Assembly: GCF_002813775.1 (NCBI RefSeq)
Contig: NZ_CP020370.1
Coordinates: forward strand, 5,171,501-5,235,500
DNA length: 64,000 nucleotides
Source of the DNA: Candidatus Thiodictyon syntrophicum
GTDB lineage: Bacteria; Pseudomonadota; Gammaproteobacteria; Chromatiales; Chromatiaceae
Reading direction: 5' to 3'
Shown: positions 1 through 10,500 of the stretch, piece by piece
How the letters are laid out: each line of letters opens with the position of its first letter
Position numbering within the stretch: position 1 is the first letter of the stretch
The notes under the pieces: model-generated
What the model saw: only the letters and a program-made list of their open reading frames with translations
What the model was told of the DNA's origin: nothing
Database searches by the model: none
Position numbers and translations under genes: made by a program

Positions 1-32
1 CGGGGCGCGGCCTGGTCGCCAACGAGACCCTG

Positions 33-1229
33 ATGAGCACCGCGGGCAGCGCCCCCGTGGTCGACCCCAACCCCTTCCCGCCCCAGGCGGAGTTGCCCTT
101 CGAGGACACCCTGCTGTCCGGGCTGGCGGCCGACGGGCGCGGCGCGCCGGCCGCGACCGACGCGGCACCCGCGGGCGGGGCCTGCGGGCTCGAGTCGCTG
201 GAGATGGGCGCCGGGCGGGTGCGGGTGGACGACAAGCGCATCATCAACTGCCGTGCGGACCTCAACCAGCTCGTCCCCTTCAAGTACGACTGGGCCTGGC
301 AGAAATACCTGGACGCCTGCGCCAACCATTGGATGCCGCAGGAGATCAACATGAACGCGGACATCGCCCTGTGGAAGGACCCCAACGGCCTCACGGACGA
401 CGAGCGCACCATCATCAAGCGCAACCTGGGCTTCTTCTCGACCGCCGACTCCCTGGTCGCCAACAACCTGGTACTGGCCGTCTATCGGCACATCACCAAT
501 CCGGAGTGCCGCCAATACCTGCTGCGGCAGGCCTTCGAGGAGGCCGTGCACACCCACGCCTATCAATATGTGGTGGAAAGCCTGGGTTTGGACGAGGGCG
601 AGATCTTCAACATGTACCGGGAGGTGCCGGCGGTGGCCCGCAAGGCGGAATGGGCCCTGCCCTTCACCCGCTACCTGGCGGACCCCCACTTCCACACCGG
701 CACCCGGGACAACGATCAGCGGCTGCTGCGCGAACTGGTCGCCTTCTATGTGATCTTCGAGGGGATCTATTTCTATGTCGGTTTCGTGCAGGTCCTCTCC
801 ATGGGACGGCGCAACAAGATGACCGGAACCGCCGAGCAGTTCCAATACATCCTGCGCGATGAATCCATGCACATGAACTTCGGCATCGACGTCATCAACC
901 AGATCAAGATCGAGAACCCGGCGCTGTGGACCGAGCCCTTCAGGCAGGAGCTGGTGGCAATGATCCGCGAAGCGGTGCAACTGGAGGCGCAATACGCCTA
1001 CGACACCATGCCGCGCGGCGTCCTGGGGCTCAACGCCCCGCTGTTCGAGGAATACCTGCAGTTCATCGCCAACCGCCGCTGCGCCCAGATCGGCCTGCCG
1101 GAGCAATACCCGGGCGCTGCCAACCCCTTCCCCTGGATGTCCGAGGTACTGGATCTGAAGAAGGAAAAGAACTTCTTCGAGACCCGGGTCACCGAATACC
1201 AGACCGGCGGGGCGCTCAATTGGGACTGA
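33..1229 (+). CDS. nrdB: Class I ribonucleotide reductase small (beta) subunit
   Basis: Small subunit of class I ribonucleotide reductase, which generates the radical used by NrdA to reduce ribonucleotides for DNA synthesis in the cytoplasm. The segment [10 protein letters not shown] holds Glu170, His173 and Tyr177 with the E-x2-H-x3-Y spacing of tyrosyl-radical enzymes, and a second iron-ligand pair (E-x2-H) lies in DESMHMNFG. About 75 residues before the conserved VPFKYDWAW stretch are Ala/Pro/Gly-rich and probably unstructured. The reading frame stays open to the left edge, so the ATG used is only the first visible start and the real one may lie outside. nrdA is presumably upstream of the window. 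Confidence 0.93.
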   Translation: MSTAGSAPVVDPNPFPPQAELPFEDTLLSGLAADGRGAPAATDAAPAGGACGLESLEMGAGRVRVDDKRIINCRADLNQLVPFKYDWAWQKYLDACANHWMPQEINMNADIALWKDPNGLTDDERTIIKRNLGFFSTADSLVANNLVLAVYRHITNPECRQYLLRQAFEEAVHTHAYQYVVESLGLDEGEIFNMYREVPAVARKAEWALPFTRYLADPHFHTGTRDNDQRLLRELVAFYVIFEGIYFYVGFVQVLSMGRRNKMTGTAEQFQYILRDESMHMNFGIDVINQIKIENPALWTEPFRQELVAMIREAVQLEAQYAYDTMPRGVLGLNAPLFEEYLQFIANRRCAQIGLPEQYPGAANPFPWMSEVLDLKKEKNFFETRVTEYQTGGALNWD

Positions 1230-1240
1230 GTTCATGAACG

Positions 1241-1379
<139 letters not shown>

Positions 1380-3050
1380 ATGGGCCAAAATCCAGCACCG
1401 CCGGAACCCGGGAGAGGCACGCTGCGCAAGGCACGCGGGGCCTACTTCACCCCGGCGGAGGTCGCCCGCTTCATCGCCGCCTGGGCCATCCGCTGCGCGT
1501 CCGACCGGGTACTGGAGCCCTCCTGCGGCGAGGCCGCCTTTCTCACCGAGGCGGTCACGCGCCTGCGCGCCCTGGGTCTCACCGAGGCCGGCTGGGCGAA
1601 CGCCCTGCACGGGCACGAGATCCATCCCCAGTCCGCGGCGGTGGCACGGCAACTGCTGGCCGAACTGGACGCCGGGGCGAGCATCGCGGAGGGCGACTTC
1701 TTCATGCGGGAGGCGCGCCCGGAGTTCGACGCGGTCATCGGCAACCCCCCCTTTGTGCGCTATCAGCACTTCAGCGGGGAGACCCGCGCCCGCGCCCTGG
1801 CCGCGGCGCTGCGCCAAGGGGTGCGGCTGAGCGGGCTGGCCGCCTCCTGGGCCGCCTTTGTGGTCCATGCCGGCGCCTTTCTGAAACCGGAGGGCCGGCT
1901 CGGCCTGGTGCTGCCGGCCGAGCTCCTGTCGGTCAAGTATGCGACCGAGATCCGCCGCTTCCTGCTGCGGCGCTTCGCCCGGGTGCGGCTCGTCCTGTTC
2001 GACCACCTGGTCTTTCCGGGGGTCCTGGAGGACGTGATCCTGCTGCTCGCCCAGGGCAGCGGCGGGACCGACCACTTCGAGGTCTATCAGGCGGCCCGGC
2101 CCCAGGACCTGATGCAGTCACTGGGGCAGGACTGGGTGGGCTTCCACCCCCGCCCGGACGCCAAGTGGACCTCGGCCCTGTTGCCCGCCGAGGTGCTCGC
2201 ACTCTACAGCGCGGTGGTGGAGGGCGACGGCTTCGCGCCGCTCGCCCACTGGGGCGGGAGCTTCCTGGGCTCGGTGACCGGCAACAACGGCTTTTTCGCC
2301 CTCTCGCCGGCGCGCGCACGCGCGCTGCGGCTGCCCCCGCACGAGTTGCTCCCCATCTCCCCCCCCGGCGGGCGGCACTTGAGCGGCCTGTATTTCGAGC
2401 GCACCGACTGGGAGCGGCTGGGCCAGGCCGGGGCCGCCACGCTCCTCTTTGCCCCCGGGGAGGACCCGTCCGCCGCCGCCCGCCGCTATATCGCCCTCGG
2501 GGAGCGCGAGGGGGTGAGCAACGCCTACAAGTGTCGGGTGCGAACGCCCTGGTGGCGCGTCCCCCTGGTCGACCGACCGGATCTGTTCTGCACCTACATG
2601 AACCACCGGCGCCCGCGCCTGCTCGCCAACCAGGCCGGGGCCCTGGTCCTGAACTCGATCTACGGGGTGCGCTTGAGCGAGCCGCGCCGCGCCCTGGGCG
2701 TCCGGCTACTGCCGCTGGCGGCGCTCAACAGCCTGTCGCTCCTCGGGGCTGAGATCGGCGGGCGCATCTACGGCGGCGGTATGCTCAAACACGAGCCGCG
2801 GGAGATCGACGCCCTGCCGGTCCCCGCCGCCGCCCTGGTCGAGGCCTTGGCCGCCGACCTGGAGGCACTGGCCCCGGAGGTCGCCCGCCTGCTCGCCCTG
2901 GGGGAGGAGACCCGCGCCACGGCCCGGGTCGACGACCTGGTCCTGCGCCATGGACTGGGGCTCGCCCGCGAGGCGCTCGACACGCTGCGCGCGGCGCGCG
3001 AGTACCTGCTCGATCGCCGCCTGACCCGGGGGCGCGGCACCCATGGCTGA
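1380..3050 (+). CDS. N6-adenine DNA methyltransferase of a restriction-modification pair
   Basis: Predicted adenine-specific DNA methyltransferase, 556 residues. The SAM-binding motif VLEPSCGEAA is at residues 44-53 and the catalytic NPPF motif begins at Asn122, an order typical of gamma-class N6-adenine enzymes; the rest resembles a target-recognition region. The frame extends upstream into the hexamer repeat and would add a Thr/Ile tract, so I take the ATG at 1380, where family-like sequence (KARGAYFTPAEVARF) begins shortly after. Its stop overlaps the next gene by 8 bases, which suggests translational coupling to the likely restriction enzyme. A stand-alone modification role is possible but less likely given the partner. 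Confidence 0.85.
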   Translation: MGQNPAPPEPGRGTLRKARGAYFTPAEVARFIAAWAIRCASDRVLEPSCGEAAFLTEAVTRLRALGLTEAGWANALHGHEIHPQSAAVARQLLAELDAGASIAEGDFFMREARPEFDAVIGNPPFVRYQHFSGETRARALAAALRQGVRLSGLAASWAAFVVHAGAFLKPEGRLGLVLPAELLSVKYATEIRRFLLRRFARVRLVLFDHLVFPGVLEDVILLLAQGSGGTDHFEVYQAARPQDLMQSLGQDWVGFHPRPDAKWTSALLPAEVLALYSAVVEGDGFAPLAHWGGSFLGSVTGNNGFFALSPARARALRLPPHELLPISPPGGRHLSGLYFERTDWERLGQAGAATLLFAPGEDPSAAARRYIALGEREGVSNAYKCRVRTPWWRVPLVDRPDLFCTYMNHRRPRLLANQAGALVLNSIYGVRLSEPRRALGVRLLPLAALNSLSLLGAEIGGRIYGGGMLKHEPREIDALPVPAAALVEALAADLEALAPEVARLLALGEETRATARVDDLVLRHGLGLAREALDTLRAAREYLLDRRLTRGRGTHG

Positions 3051-3882
3051 GATCGACGAGCGCCTCGCCGAGGCCCTGGGGTCCCTGCCCCCCAAACCCG
3101 GGGACGAGGCCCCACAGGCGGCCAAGAAGCGCTACAGCGAGTTGGTCTCCCAACAGGTCGCCCTGGCCCTGGGGGCGGAACTGCGCCGCCGCGGGCTCAA
3201 GGAGGCGCGCCCGGCCCCCGGCGGGGCCGGTCCGGATGCGGGCGCCGAGCGGCGCATGGCCGGCGGTCTGGGGGCCAAGAAGGTCGACGTGACCTGGGCG
3301 ACCGAGGAGTCCGGACTGCTGCTCGGCATCTCGGTCAAGACCATCAACTTCCGCGACAGCAAGACCCGCAATTTCCAGAAAAACCTGGTCAACCGGCGCG
3401 GCGACATGCTGATGGAGGCGGTCACCCTGCATCGGCGCTTCCCCTATGCGGTGCTCGCCGGGCTCTTCTTCCTCGACAGCGAGGCAGCCAACGACGGCAC
3501 CGAGAAGCGCCGCTCCACCTTCCTCAACGCCCACGCCCGGCTGCAACTCTTCACCGGCCGCAACGACCCGGCGGACCGCGAGGAGCAGTTCGAGCGCTTC
3601 TACCTGATCCTGCTCGACTCCGCCCGGACGGGACCGCGCCCCACGCCGCCGCCGTTGGCGCCGCCACCCCGGTCCGGGTCCACCGCTGACCTCTTTGCCC
3701 CCGCCCCCCTGGCGGAGGCGGCGCCGGACCCGGTCTCCTTGCCCCTGCTGCGCCCCTTCCAGGTCGGCGCCCCGGAGCGCGAATTGGCGCTCGCCGACAT
3801 GCTCGACGACCTGCTGAGCCTGGTGGCGCAGCGCAATCCGGACTTCTATGAACTGCGCGACGGGCGGCTGATCCCGGCCTGA
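3043..3882 (+). CDS. Putative type II restriction endonuclease, partner of the methyltransferase
   Basis: 279-residue protein encoded immediately after, and overlapping, the methyltransferase gene. The segment KKVDVTWATEES then GISVKTINF gives Asp82 followed by Ser97-x-Lys99, which fits a variant PD-(D/E)XK nuclease core; a basic stretch (KTRNFQKNLVNRR) follows. The C-terminal third is Pro-rich and then has a leucine-rich helix near the end. The role is inferred mostly from gene order (overlap with an N6-adenine methyltransferase) and the weak nuclease motif; cleavage specificity cannot be read from the sequence. Confidence 0.65.
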   Translation: MAEIDERLAEALGSLPPKPGDEAPQAAKKRYSELVSQQVALALGAELRRRGLKEARPAPGGAGPDAGAERRMAGGLGAKKVDVTWATEESGLLLGISVKTINFRDSKTRNFQKNLVNRRGDMLMEAVTLHRRFPYAVLAGLFFLDSEAANDGTEKRRSTFLNAHARLQLFTGRNDPADREEQFERFYLILLDSARTGPRPTPPPLAPPPRSGSTADLFAPAPLAEAAPDPVSLPLLRPFQVGAPERELALADMLDDLLSLVAQRNPDFYELRDGRLIPA

Positions 3883-3890
3883 GCCGGCGG

Positions 3891-4027
3891 TCGTTGTCGT
3901 TGTCGTAATCGGAGAAGCGATGCAATTCGGCGTGCAAGAGAATCCGGGGCCCAGGATGACCGCGATTACGATTACGATTACGATTACGATTACGATTACG
4001 ACAACGACAACGGCGCGACAAGCATTC
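3891..4027 (+). repeat. Hexamer-arm inverted repeat, subfamily A, copy A2
   Basis: Left arm CGTTGT x2 plus CGTAATCG. The core starts GAGAAGCGATGCAATTC. The right arm has ATTACG x6 then ACAACG x2, so the arms are unequal. It ends GCGCGACAAGCATTC, matching the edge of copy A1. Same orientation as A1; together they bracket the restriction-modification pair. Confidence 0.9.
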
Positions 4028-4093
4028 CCTAACGATTTTGATGACCTGGCCGCAAGCAAACTCGTAACACCAGACCCCGCAGGAGCCGCCGCC

Positions 4094-4690
4094 ATGACCG
4101 AGCACATCTCCATCCAAGACCCGGAAGACTATGCACCCGAAGACCTGATGCGCCTCACTGAAATCCTCTTCTCACCGCTGAGCGGCGTGGCCGAACTGGA
4201 ACGGGCATGTATGACCCTGGCCCATCTGCCCACCCCCGAGGCCCAGGACCTCTTGCAGCGCTTTACCTCCTCCCCGCGCGCCGCCGAGGTGAGTTGGCTC
4301 GAATGCGCCGTCGAGGAGGGCCAACAGGTCCTGATGGAGCCGACGAATGAGCTGGAGGAGCGCGAATTCCTCACCCTCAAGGTGATTCAGGAGTTGATCG
4401 ATGAATCATCCGAACTGGAGTTAGACCTCAGTCAGAAGCGGGTTTCCATCGAGAAGGCGGAGATCCGGCTCGGCGCCCTCCAGGCGCTCGCCGCCGTCGG
4501 CAAATACGATCCAATCGCGGTGCTCGGGGTTTCCGGCGGTATCGATTGCGACCGCAATCAGCTGGACGAACTGGCCGAAGAGATCGCCCTCAAGGAAGCC
4601 ATGGTCGAACACCTGCGCAATTCCATCACCACCCCGCGATACCGCAACACCGACCCGGTGTTCATTCGCCATGTGCACTGGGATGCCTGA
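4094..4690 (+). CDS. Hypothetical acidic protein, 198 aa
   Basis: Soluble acidic protein with no family I recognise. The start at 4094 is chosen because AGGAG lies 8 bases upstream and the protein then begins MTEHISIQDPEDYAPEDLMR. The open frame further upstream only translates the hexamer repeat into an Ile/Thr tract. The middle of the protein (VEEGQQVLMEPTNELEEREF) and a later helix (SQKRVSIEKAEIRLGALQAL) look alpha-helical. No membrane segment or signal peptide is visible. It stands alone between repeat A2 and a tract of dispersed repeats; base composition and codon use look normal, so it is probably a real gene. Confidence 0.7.
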   Translation: MTEHISIQDPEDYAPEDLMRLTEILFSPLSGVAELERACMTLAHLPTPEAQDLLQRFTSSPRAAEVSWLECAVEEGQQVLMEPTNELEEREFLTLKVIQELIDESSELELDLSQKRVSIEKAEIRLGALQALAAVGKYDPIAVLGVSGGIDCDRNQLDELAEEIALKEAMVEHLRNSITTPRYRNTDPVFIRHVHWDA

Positions 4691-4794
4691 GCCCAACTCG
4701 GTGTCTCGTCGGTGCCCAAGGCCCTGACCGGCTGTCCGATGTGACCTGAGGCTCCCGGCAGGCGGACGGCCCCGAACGAACGACTCAACCTACA

Positions 4795-4934
4795 ATCCAC
4801 AGATGAACACAGATGAACACAGATTTTCTCAGAATTGTCATGCGTCTTCGCTATTGTCACAGTCACCGCCAGAATGAGTCCCCGGCCAAGCGTAAGTCAA
4901 TGAATCATCTGTGTTCATCTGTGTTCATCTGTGG
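4795..4934. repeat. ATCTGTGTTCATCTGTGG repeat, inverted pair
   Basis: Left arm (4795-4825) reads CCACAGATGAACACAGATG and continues with another GAACACAGAT. The right arm (4903-4934) is its reverse complement, giving a roughly 30-bp inverted repeat with a 77-nt loop. The left arm plus the following 40 bases (ATTGTCATGCG..CGCTATTGTCA) recurs inverted at 42768-42841. This fills most of the gap between the hypothetical gene and pgpA (4691-4980). Confidence 0.85.
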
Positions 4935-4980
4935 ATAACTGCTCGTTCCAGTTTCACTGCCGACGGCATCCAGGAACCCC

Positions 4981-5865
4981 ATGACCGACCAGACCCCGAC
5001 CCCGCTGACCGATTTCACCCGCCGCGCCGTGGCCGCCCGCGCCCTGATCCAGTCGCTGCTGACCGAATTGATCGGTCCGGTGGACCTCAAGTACGACTTT
5101 TTCCGTGAATGGAACGGCTGCTGGAAGGCGCGCGTGGACCTCACCGGGGCGGCGACCGGGCGCCTGGAGTTCACCTTCCTCACCACCCCGGGCGGAGGCC
5201 TGCTGGCCCTGCCGCGCCCCCTGCCGGAGCGCTGGCGCCTGATGACCGGGATCCCCGCCGACGACGGCACCCGCTGGACCCTGGACGCGGCGGGCCTGCT
5301 GGTGCCTTTTGCGCCGCCGGCCGGCGATGCCGACGGACGCGCGGCGCCGCCTGCAATCGGTTCTCTCGATCCGGCGCCGGGCGCGCCTCGAGCCACGATC
5401 ACGCGGCGTGATCGAGCCATCCTGTTCCTCGCCCAAGGCTTCGGCACCGGGCGCCTGCCAAAGGCCCCAGGCACCTTCGGCACCCTGCCCGGGGTGCTGC
5501 TCTATCTGCTCCTGGCCGGTCTGCCGCTCGCGCCCTATCTGGCGGTCACCGCGGCGCTCCTGCTCATCGGCATACCGCTCTGCGGCCGGGCGGCGCGAAG
5601 CCTCGGGGAAAAGGACCCACCCTCGGTGGTGTGGGACGAGATCGTCGGCTATCTGATCACGATGATCGCGATAGCCCCGAGTTGGCCCGCGGTCGTGGCG
5701 GGGTTCGCCGCCTTCCGGCTCTTCGATATCTGGAAGCCCTGGCCGATCGGGTGGATCGACCGCCGGGTCGGCGGGGGGTTGGGCATCATGCTCGACGATG
5801 TCGTGGCCGCACTCATGGCGCTGGGCCTGATGCACCTGGGCCTGGCACTGGTGGACTGGATTTAG
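4981..5865 (+). CDS. pgpA: Phosphatidylglycerophosphatase A with an extra N-terminal domain
   Basis: Membrane enzyme that dephosphorylates phosphatidylglycerophosphate to phosphatidylglycerol. Residues from about 140 onward match the PgpA family: AQGFGTGRLPKAPGTFGT, the acidic motif WDEIVGYL, RLFDIWKPWPIG, and LDDVVAAL near the end, with several hydrophobic helices. PgpA proteins are usually about 160-170 residues. Here 294 residues are open because an N-terminal part of about 140 residues (FFREWNGCWKARVDLTGAAT...) precedes it. That part is soluble-looking and not recognised. The two parts are joined by an Ala/Pro-rich linker. The fusion could be real, or the enzyme could start internally. 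Confidence 0.85.
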   Translation: MTDQTPTPLTDFTRRAVAARALIQSLLTELIGPVDLKYDFFREWNGCWKARVDLTGAATGRLEFTFLTTPGGGLLALPRPLPERWRLMTGIPADDGTRWTLDAAGLLVPFAPPAGDADGRAAPPAIGSLDPAPGAPRATITRRDRAILFLAQGFGTGRLPKAPGTFGTLPGVLLYLLLAGLPLAPYLAVTAALLLIGIPLCGRAARSLGEKDPPSVVWDEIVGYLITMIAIAPSWPAVVAGFAAFRLFDIWKPWPIGWIDRRVGGGLGIMLDDVVAALMALGLMHLGLALVDWI

Positions 5866-5904
5866 GCGCTTTTCGGGCCAGGGCGAACGGACCCGCCCCC
5901 GGCC

Positions 5905-6098
5905 GGGTGCGCGATGCGTACCCTGCAGCTACAGCTACCGGACGCTCTCACGGACCGGGCGTCGTTGTCGTTGTCGCTGTCGTTGTCGCTGTCGTTGTCG
6001 TTGTCGTAATCGAATAATCCGACCACGATTACGACAACGACAACGACAACGACGGCGTACCCGGGATCTCGGTCACCACATCAGTTCTGACCGCACCC
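5905..6098 (+). repeat. Hexamer-arm inverted repeat, subfamily B, copy B1
   Basis: Left arm from 5961 has seven CGTTGT-type hexamers, two of them CGCTGT variants, then CGTAATCG. The loop is short (AATAATCCGACCA). The right arm is ATTACG x1 and ACAACG x3. The flanks (GCGATGCGTACCCT on the left, GGGATCTCGGTCACCACAT on the right) are shared with copy B2 at 42.6 kb and not with subfamily A. It occupies the gap between pgpA and the efflux operon; 6099-6250 shows nothing else except the leader of the adaptor gene. Confidence 0.88.
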
Positions 6099-6250
6099 CC
6101 GGCCCGCCGGGTGTCCCGCCTGCCCCCTTGTGTGAGACGATACACACATCTAGTCCGCAGCGGCTGAACCGGGCCTTGAGTCCCGGTGCCCCCCGCGGGC
6201 TCGGGGCCTGGACCGAGCGGATTCCCCAGTTACATCGGAGCACCACCGAG

Positions 6251-7486
6251 ATGCGTTGGTTGTTGATCGCCCTGACGGTGTCTGCCTTCCTGGCGGGCTG
6301 CGACAAGCCCGCGGCCAAGCCCCAGGAGCGCCCGCCGGCGCAGGTGACGGTCCAGACCATAGTCCCGCGCGATATCCCGGTCAGCTTTACGTACGTGGGT
6401 CAGACGGAGAGTACCCACCAGGTACAGATCCGCGCGCGGGTCGACGGCTTCCTGGAGCAGCGGGTCTACACCGAGGGCAGCCTGGTCAAGGCCGGGGACG
6501 TGATGTTCAGGCAGGACCCCAAGCCCTTCCAGGCCTCGCTCGACGCGGCCAAGGGCGCGCTGGGCGAGCAGCAGGCGCGGCTTCAGGTCGCCAATGACAA
6601 TCTCGCGCGGGTCAAGCCGCTGACCGCGCTCAAGGCCCTGAGTCAGAAGGACCTTGACGACGCGACCGGCTCGCAGCAGTCGGCCGCGGCGGCAGTCTAC
6701 GCGGCCAAGGCCAACGTGCAGCAGGCCCAACTCAACCTGGGCTATACCACCATCACCGCCCCGGTGACGGGGCTCTCGAGCTATGCCCAGGTCCAGGACG
6801 GGGCCTATGTCTCCGGGGCCAACAGCCTGCTGACCTATGTCGCCCAGATCGACAGCCTGTGGGTCAACTTCAGCGTGTCCGAGAACGACATGCTCAAGTT
6901 CCGTACCCAGAAGGACGCGGGCATCCTGAGCGTTCCCGACCAGAAGGACTTCGTGGTGCAGGTCATCCTGTCGGACGGTTCCGTCTTCCCGCACGAGGGC
7001 CGTATCACCTTTACCAATGCCGATTACAACGTCAAGACCGGGACCTTCCTGCTGCGCGCCACCGTGCCCAATCCCGATTACACCCTGCGCCCGGGGCAGT
7101 TCGTTCAGGTGCGGCTCTCCGGAGCCGTGCGCCGCAACGCCATCCTGATCCCTCAGGAGGCCGTGCTGCAGGGTGCCAAGGGGCACTTCGTGATGCTGGT
7201 CGGCAAGGACGATACCGTCGCGCCCCGCCCGGTGGAGGTCGGACCCTGGCAGGGCAATGACTGGTTCATTACCGGCGGACTCGCCGCCGGCGATGTGGTG
7301 GTGACCGACGGGGTGTCACGCCTCGCCCCCGGGGCCCGGGTCAAGATCGTCGCGACCGCGCCGGCCGCCGCCGCGCCGGCGCGGACCGACACCAAGCCCG
7401 CCGCCCCGCGCCCGCCCCCGGGTGTGCTCCATGGACCAACCGCGCCGGCCCAGAGCACGGCCCCGGCCGACGACGCCAAGAAGTAG
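6251..7486 (+). CDS. RND efflux periplasmic adaptor (membrane fusion lipoprotein)
   Basis: Adaptor that links an inner-membrane RND pump to an outer-membrane channel. It starts MRWLLIALTVSAFLAGC, a lipoprotein signal with Cys as the lipidation site, so I choose the ATG at 6251 rather than an in-frame upstream start. It then shows the family order: lipoyl-like half (TYVGQTESTHQVQIRARVDG), alpha-hairpin (about residues 95-150), second lipoyl half (NLGYTTITAPVTG), and beta-barrel (FVVQVILSDGS...). The last 35 residues are a Pro/Ala-rich tail. The pump gene follows after 17 bases, so the three genes form one operon. Confidence 0.93.
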   Translation: MRWLLIALTVSAFLAGCDKPAAKPQERPPAQVTVQTIVPRDIPVSFTYVGQTESTHQVQIRARVDGFLEQRVYTEGSLVKAGDVMFRQDPKPFQASLDAAKGALGEQQARLQVANDNLARVKPLTALKALSQKDLDDATGSQQSAAAAVYAAKANVQQAQLNLGYTTITAPVTGLSSYAQVQDGAYVSGANSLLTYVAQIDSLWVNFSVSENDMLKFRTQKDAGILSVPDQKDFVVQVILSDGSVFPHEGRITFTNADYNVKTGTFLLRATVPNPDYTLRPGQFVQVRLSGAVRRNAILIPQEAVLQGAKGHFVMLVGKDDTVAPRPVEVGPWQGNDWFITGGLAAGDVVVTDGVSRLAPGARVKIVATAPAAAAPARTDTKPAAPRPPPGVLHGPTAPAQSTAPADDAKK

Positions 7487-7503
7487 CAGCGCAGGACCAG
7501 CCC

Positions 7504-10500
7504 ATGTTCTCCCACTTCTTCATCGACCGGCCCATCTTCGCCGCCGTCATCGCCCTGATCATCTCCATCGCCGGCCTGGTGGCGATGGTGCAGTTGCCCA
7601 TCGCCCAGTACCCGCAGGTGACCCCGATCCAGATCCAGGTCTCCGCCACCTACCCGGGGGCCAACGGCACCCTGGTGGCCCAGAACGTCGGCGCCCCGAT
7701 CGAGGAGCAGGTGAACGGTGCCAATAACATGATCTACATGTCGTCGGCCAGTTCGTCGACCGGCAACTATACGCTGACGGTCTATTTCACCATCGATACC
7801 AACCCCGAACTGGCTCAGGTGGACGTGCAGAACCGGGTGAGTCAGGCGATGGCCCAATTGCCGCAGTCGGTGCAGGCGCAGGGCGTGGACGTACAGCAGA
7901 AGACCAGCACCTTTCTGATGGTACTGGCCTTCTTCTCACCCGATGGCCGGCTCGACAACGACTATATCTCAAACTATACCAATACCCAGATTCTGAGCAA
8001 CATCAACCGCATCGACGGCGCCAACCAGGCGGCCATCTTCGGCGTCCCCGAGTATGCGATGCGTATCTGGCTCAAGCCCGATCGCATGGCCCAGCTCGGG
8101 GTGACCGCCACCCAGCTCGCGAACGTGGTCAAGCAGCAGAATCAGCAATTCGCGGTCGGGCGCATCGGCGATACGCCCACTCCCTATCCGGTACCCATGA
8201 CCTTCCCGGTCACCACCGGTATCATCACCGAACCCGACCAGTTCGACAACATGATTGTGCGCGCCGAGAACAAGGACGCGGCCCTGGTGCGGGTCAAGGA
8301 CCTGGGCTATGCGCAACTGGGCGCCCAGAGCTACACCCTCCAGACCGAATACCAGGGCCGGCCGGCGACCCTGATCGCCGTCTATCAGCAGCCCGGGGCC
8401 AACTCCATTGCGGTCTCCAAGGAAGTGCGCGCCAACCTGGCGGAGCTGGCGAAGGGCTTTCCCAGCGGGCTCGACTATGCCGTGGCGCTGGATACCACCG
8501 CCTTCGTGCAGGCGTCCATCGACGAGGTGGTCAAGACCTTCTTCGAGGCCGTGGTGCTGGTGGTGCTGGTGGTCTTCATCTTCCTGCACAGCCTGCGCCT
8601 GACCATCATCCCGACGCTGGCGGTGCCGGTGTCGATCCTGGGCGCCCTGATCGGGATGCTGCTCCTGGGCTTCTCCATCAACATGCTGACCCTGTTCGGC
8701 ATGATCCTCGCCATCGGGCTGGTGGTGGATGACGCCATCGTGGTGGTGGAGAATACCGAGCGCAATATGGAGCAATACGGGCTGACCCCCAACGCGGCCG
8801 CGAAGAAGGCCATGGACGAGGTCAGCGGACCCGTGATCGCGGTGGTACTGGTGTTGAACGCGGTCTTCGTCCCGGTCGCCTTCCTGGGCGGCATCACCGG
8901 CGCCCTGTACCAACAGTTCGCCGTGACGATCGCCATCTCGGTGGTGTTCTCCGGGTTCATCGCGCTTACTCTGTCCCCGGCCCTGGCGGCCATCCTCATC
9001 CAGGCCAGGAAGGGCGAGAAGAAGGGCTTCTTCGCGTGGTTCGATACGGGCTTCGAGCGGATCACCAACGGCTATGTGCAGGGGGTCAAGACGGTCCTGG
9101 GGGCCTGGTTCCCGGGCTTCCTCGTCCTTGGTCTGGTGATCGCCGGCTGCGTGTGGCTGTTCAAGGTCCTGCCGACGGCCTTCGTGCCCCAGGAGGACCA
9201 GGGCTATATCTTCGTGCCCTATTTCCTGCCGGACTCCGCCAGTCTGTCGCGCACCAACGCGGTCGGCAGCCAGGCCGCAACCATCATGCGCGCCAACCCG
9301 GCGGTGGCCAATGTCACCCAGGTCGACGGCTACAGCCTCATCGACTCGCAGATGAAGACCAACTTCGGCCTGCTGTTCGTAAGCCTGAAGGACTATGCGG
9401 AGCGCACCTCACCGGCCCTGTCCGCGAACGCGGTCATCGCCGACGGCATGCGCCAGTTCCAGAGCATTCAGGGCGGCCTGGTGGTACCCATCAACCCGCC
9501 GGCCATCCCGGGACTGGGCATCACCGCCGGGTTCCAGATGTGGATCGAGCAGAAGGGCGCCGGGACCTTTGGACAACTCTACGACCTGGTCAATCAGATC
9601 ATCGAAAAGGCCAAGACCCGACCTGAACTCGCCGGGGTCTCCACCACCGTGCGCGCCAATGGTCAGCAATTGCTCGCCGATGTGGATCGGGAAAAGGCGG
9701 AGATCCTGGGGGTGCCGATCCAGGAGGTCTACAACACCCTGCAGATCATGTTCGGGTCACTGTATGTGAGTCAGTTTCCCAAGGACTCACGGCTCTTCCA
9801 GGTGATCCTGCAGGCGGAGCCGAGCTATCGCATGACCCCGGAAGATATCGGTAATTTCTATGTCAAGAACAACGATGACAAGATGATCCCGCTGTCGGCC
9901 CTGGTCAGCACCCGCTATGTGGTGGGGCCAGATATGGTGACCCGCTTCAACAACTACCCGGCCATCGCCATCAATGGCGCCCCGGCCCCCGGGGTGAGTT
10001 CCGGCACCGCCCTGGCGGCGATCCAGGAGGTGGCGGAAGGACTGCTGCCCCAGGGCTATGGCTTCGAGTGGGCCGGCGAGGCACGCGAGGAGGTCAGCTC
10101 CGGGTCCACCTCGACCATTGCCTTCAGTTTCGGCCTGATCTTCGTGTTCCTGATCCTCGCCGCCCAATACGAGAGTTGGTCCCTGCCGATCAGCGTCATG
10201 ATGGCGATCCCCTTTGCGGTCCTGGGCGCGCTGATCGCCATTGCGCTGCGCGGTATCGACAACGACATCTATTTCCAGATCGGCCTGCTGACGCTGGTCG
10301 GGCTGGCGGCCAAAAACGCCATCCTGATCGTCGAATTCGCCGTGGAACTGCACCGCAAGGAAGGGATGTCGCTGTTCGACGCCGCGGCGGAGGCGGCGCG
10401 GCTGCGGCTGCGGCCGATCATCATGACGTCCTTTGCCTTCGTCCTGGGGACCCTGCCGCTCGCCATCGCCACCGGGGCCTCGGCCAACAGCCGTCACTCC

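Noticed and set aside
3920-4093. N-terminal Ile/Thr tract on the hypothetical 198-aa protein
   Set aside because: Translation of repeat A2; a good ribosome-binding site sits before the ATG at 4094.
2785-4113. 442-codon minus-strand frame across the restriction-modification pair
   Set aside because: Opposite-strand shadow in GC-rich DNA; ends in a translated hexamer repeat.
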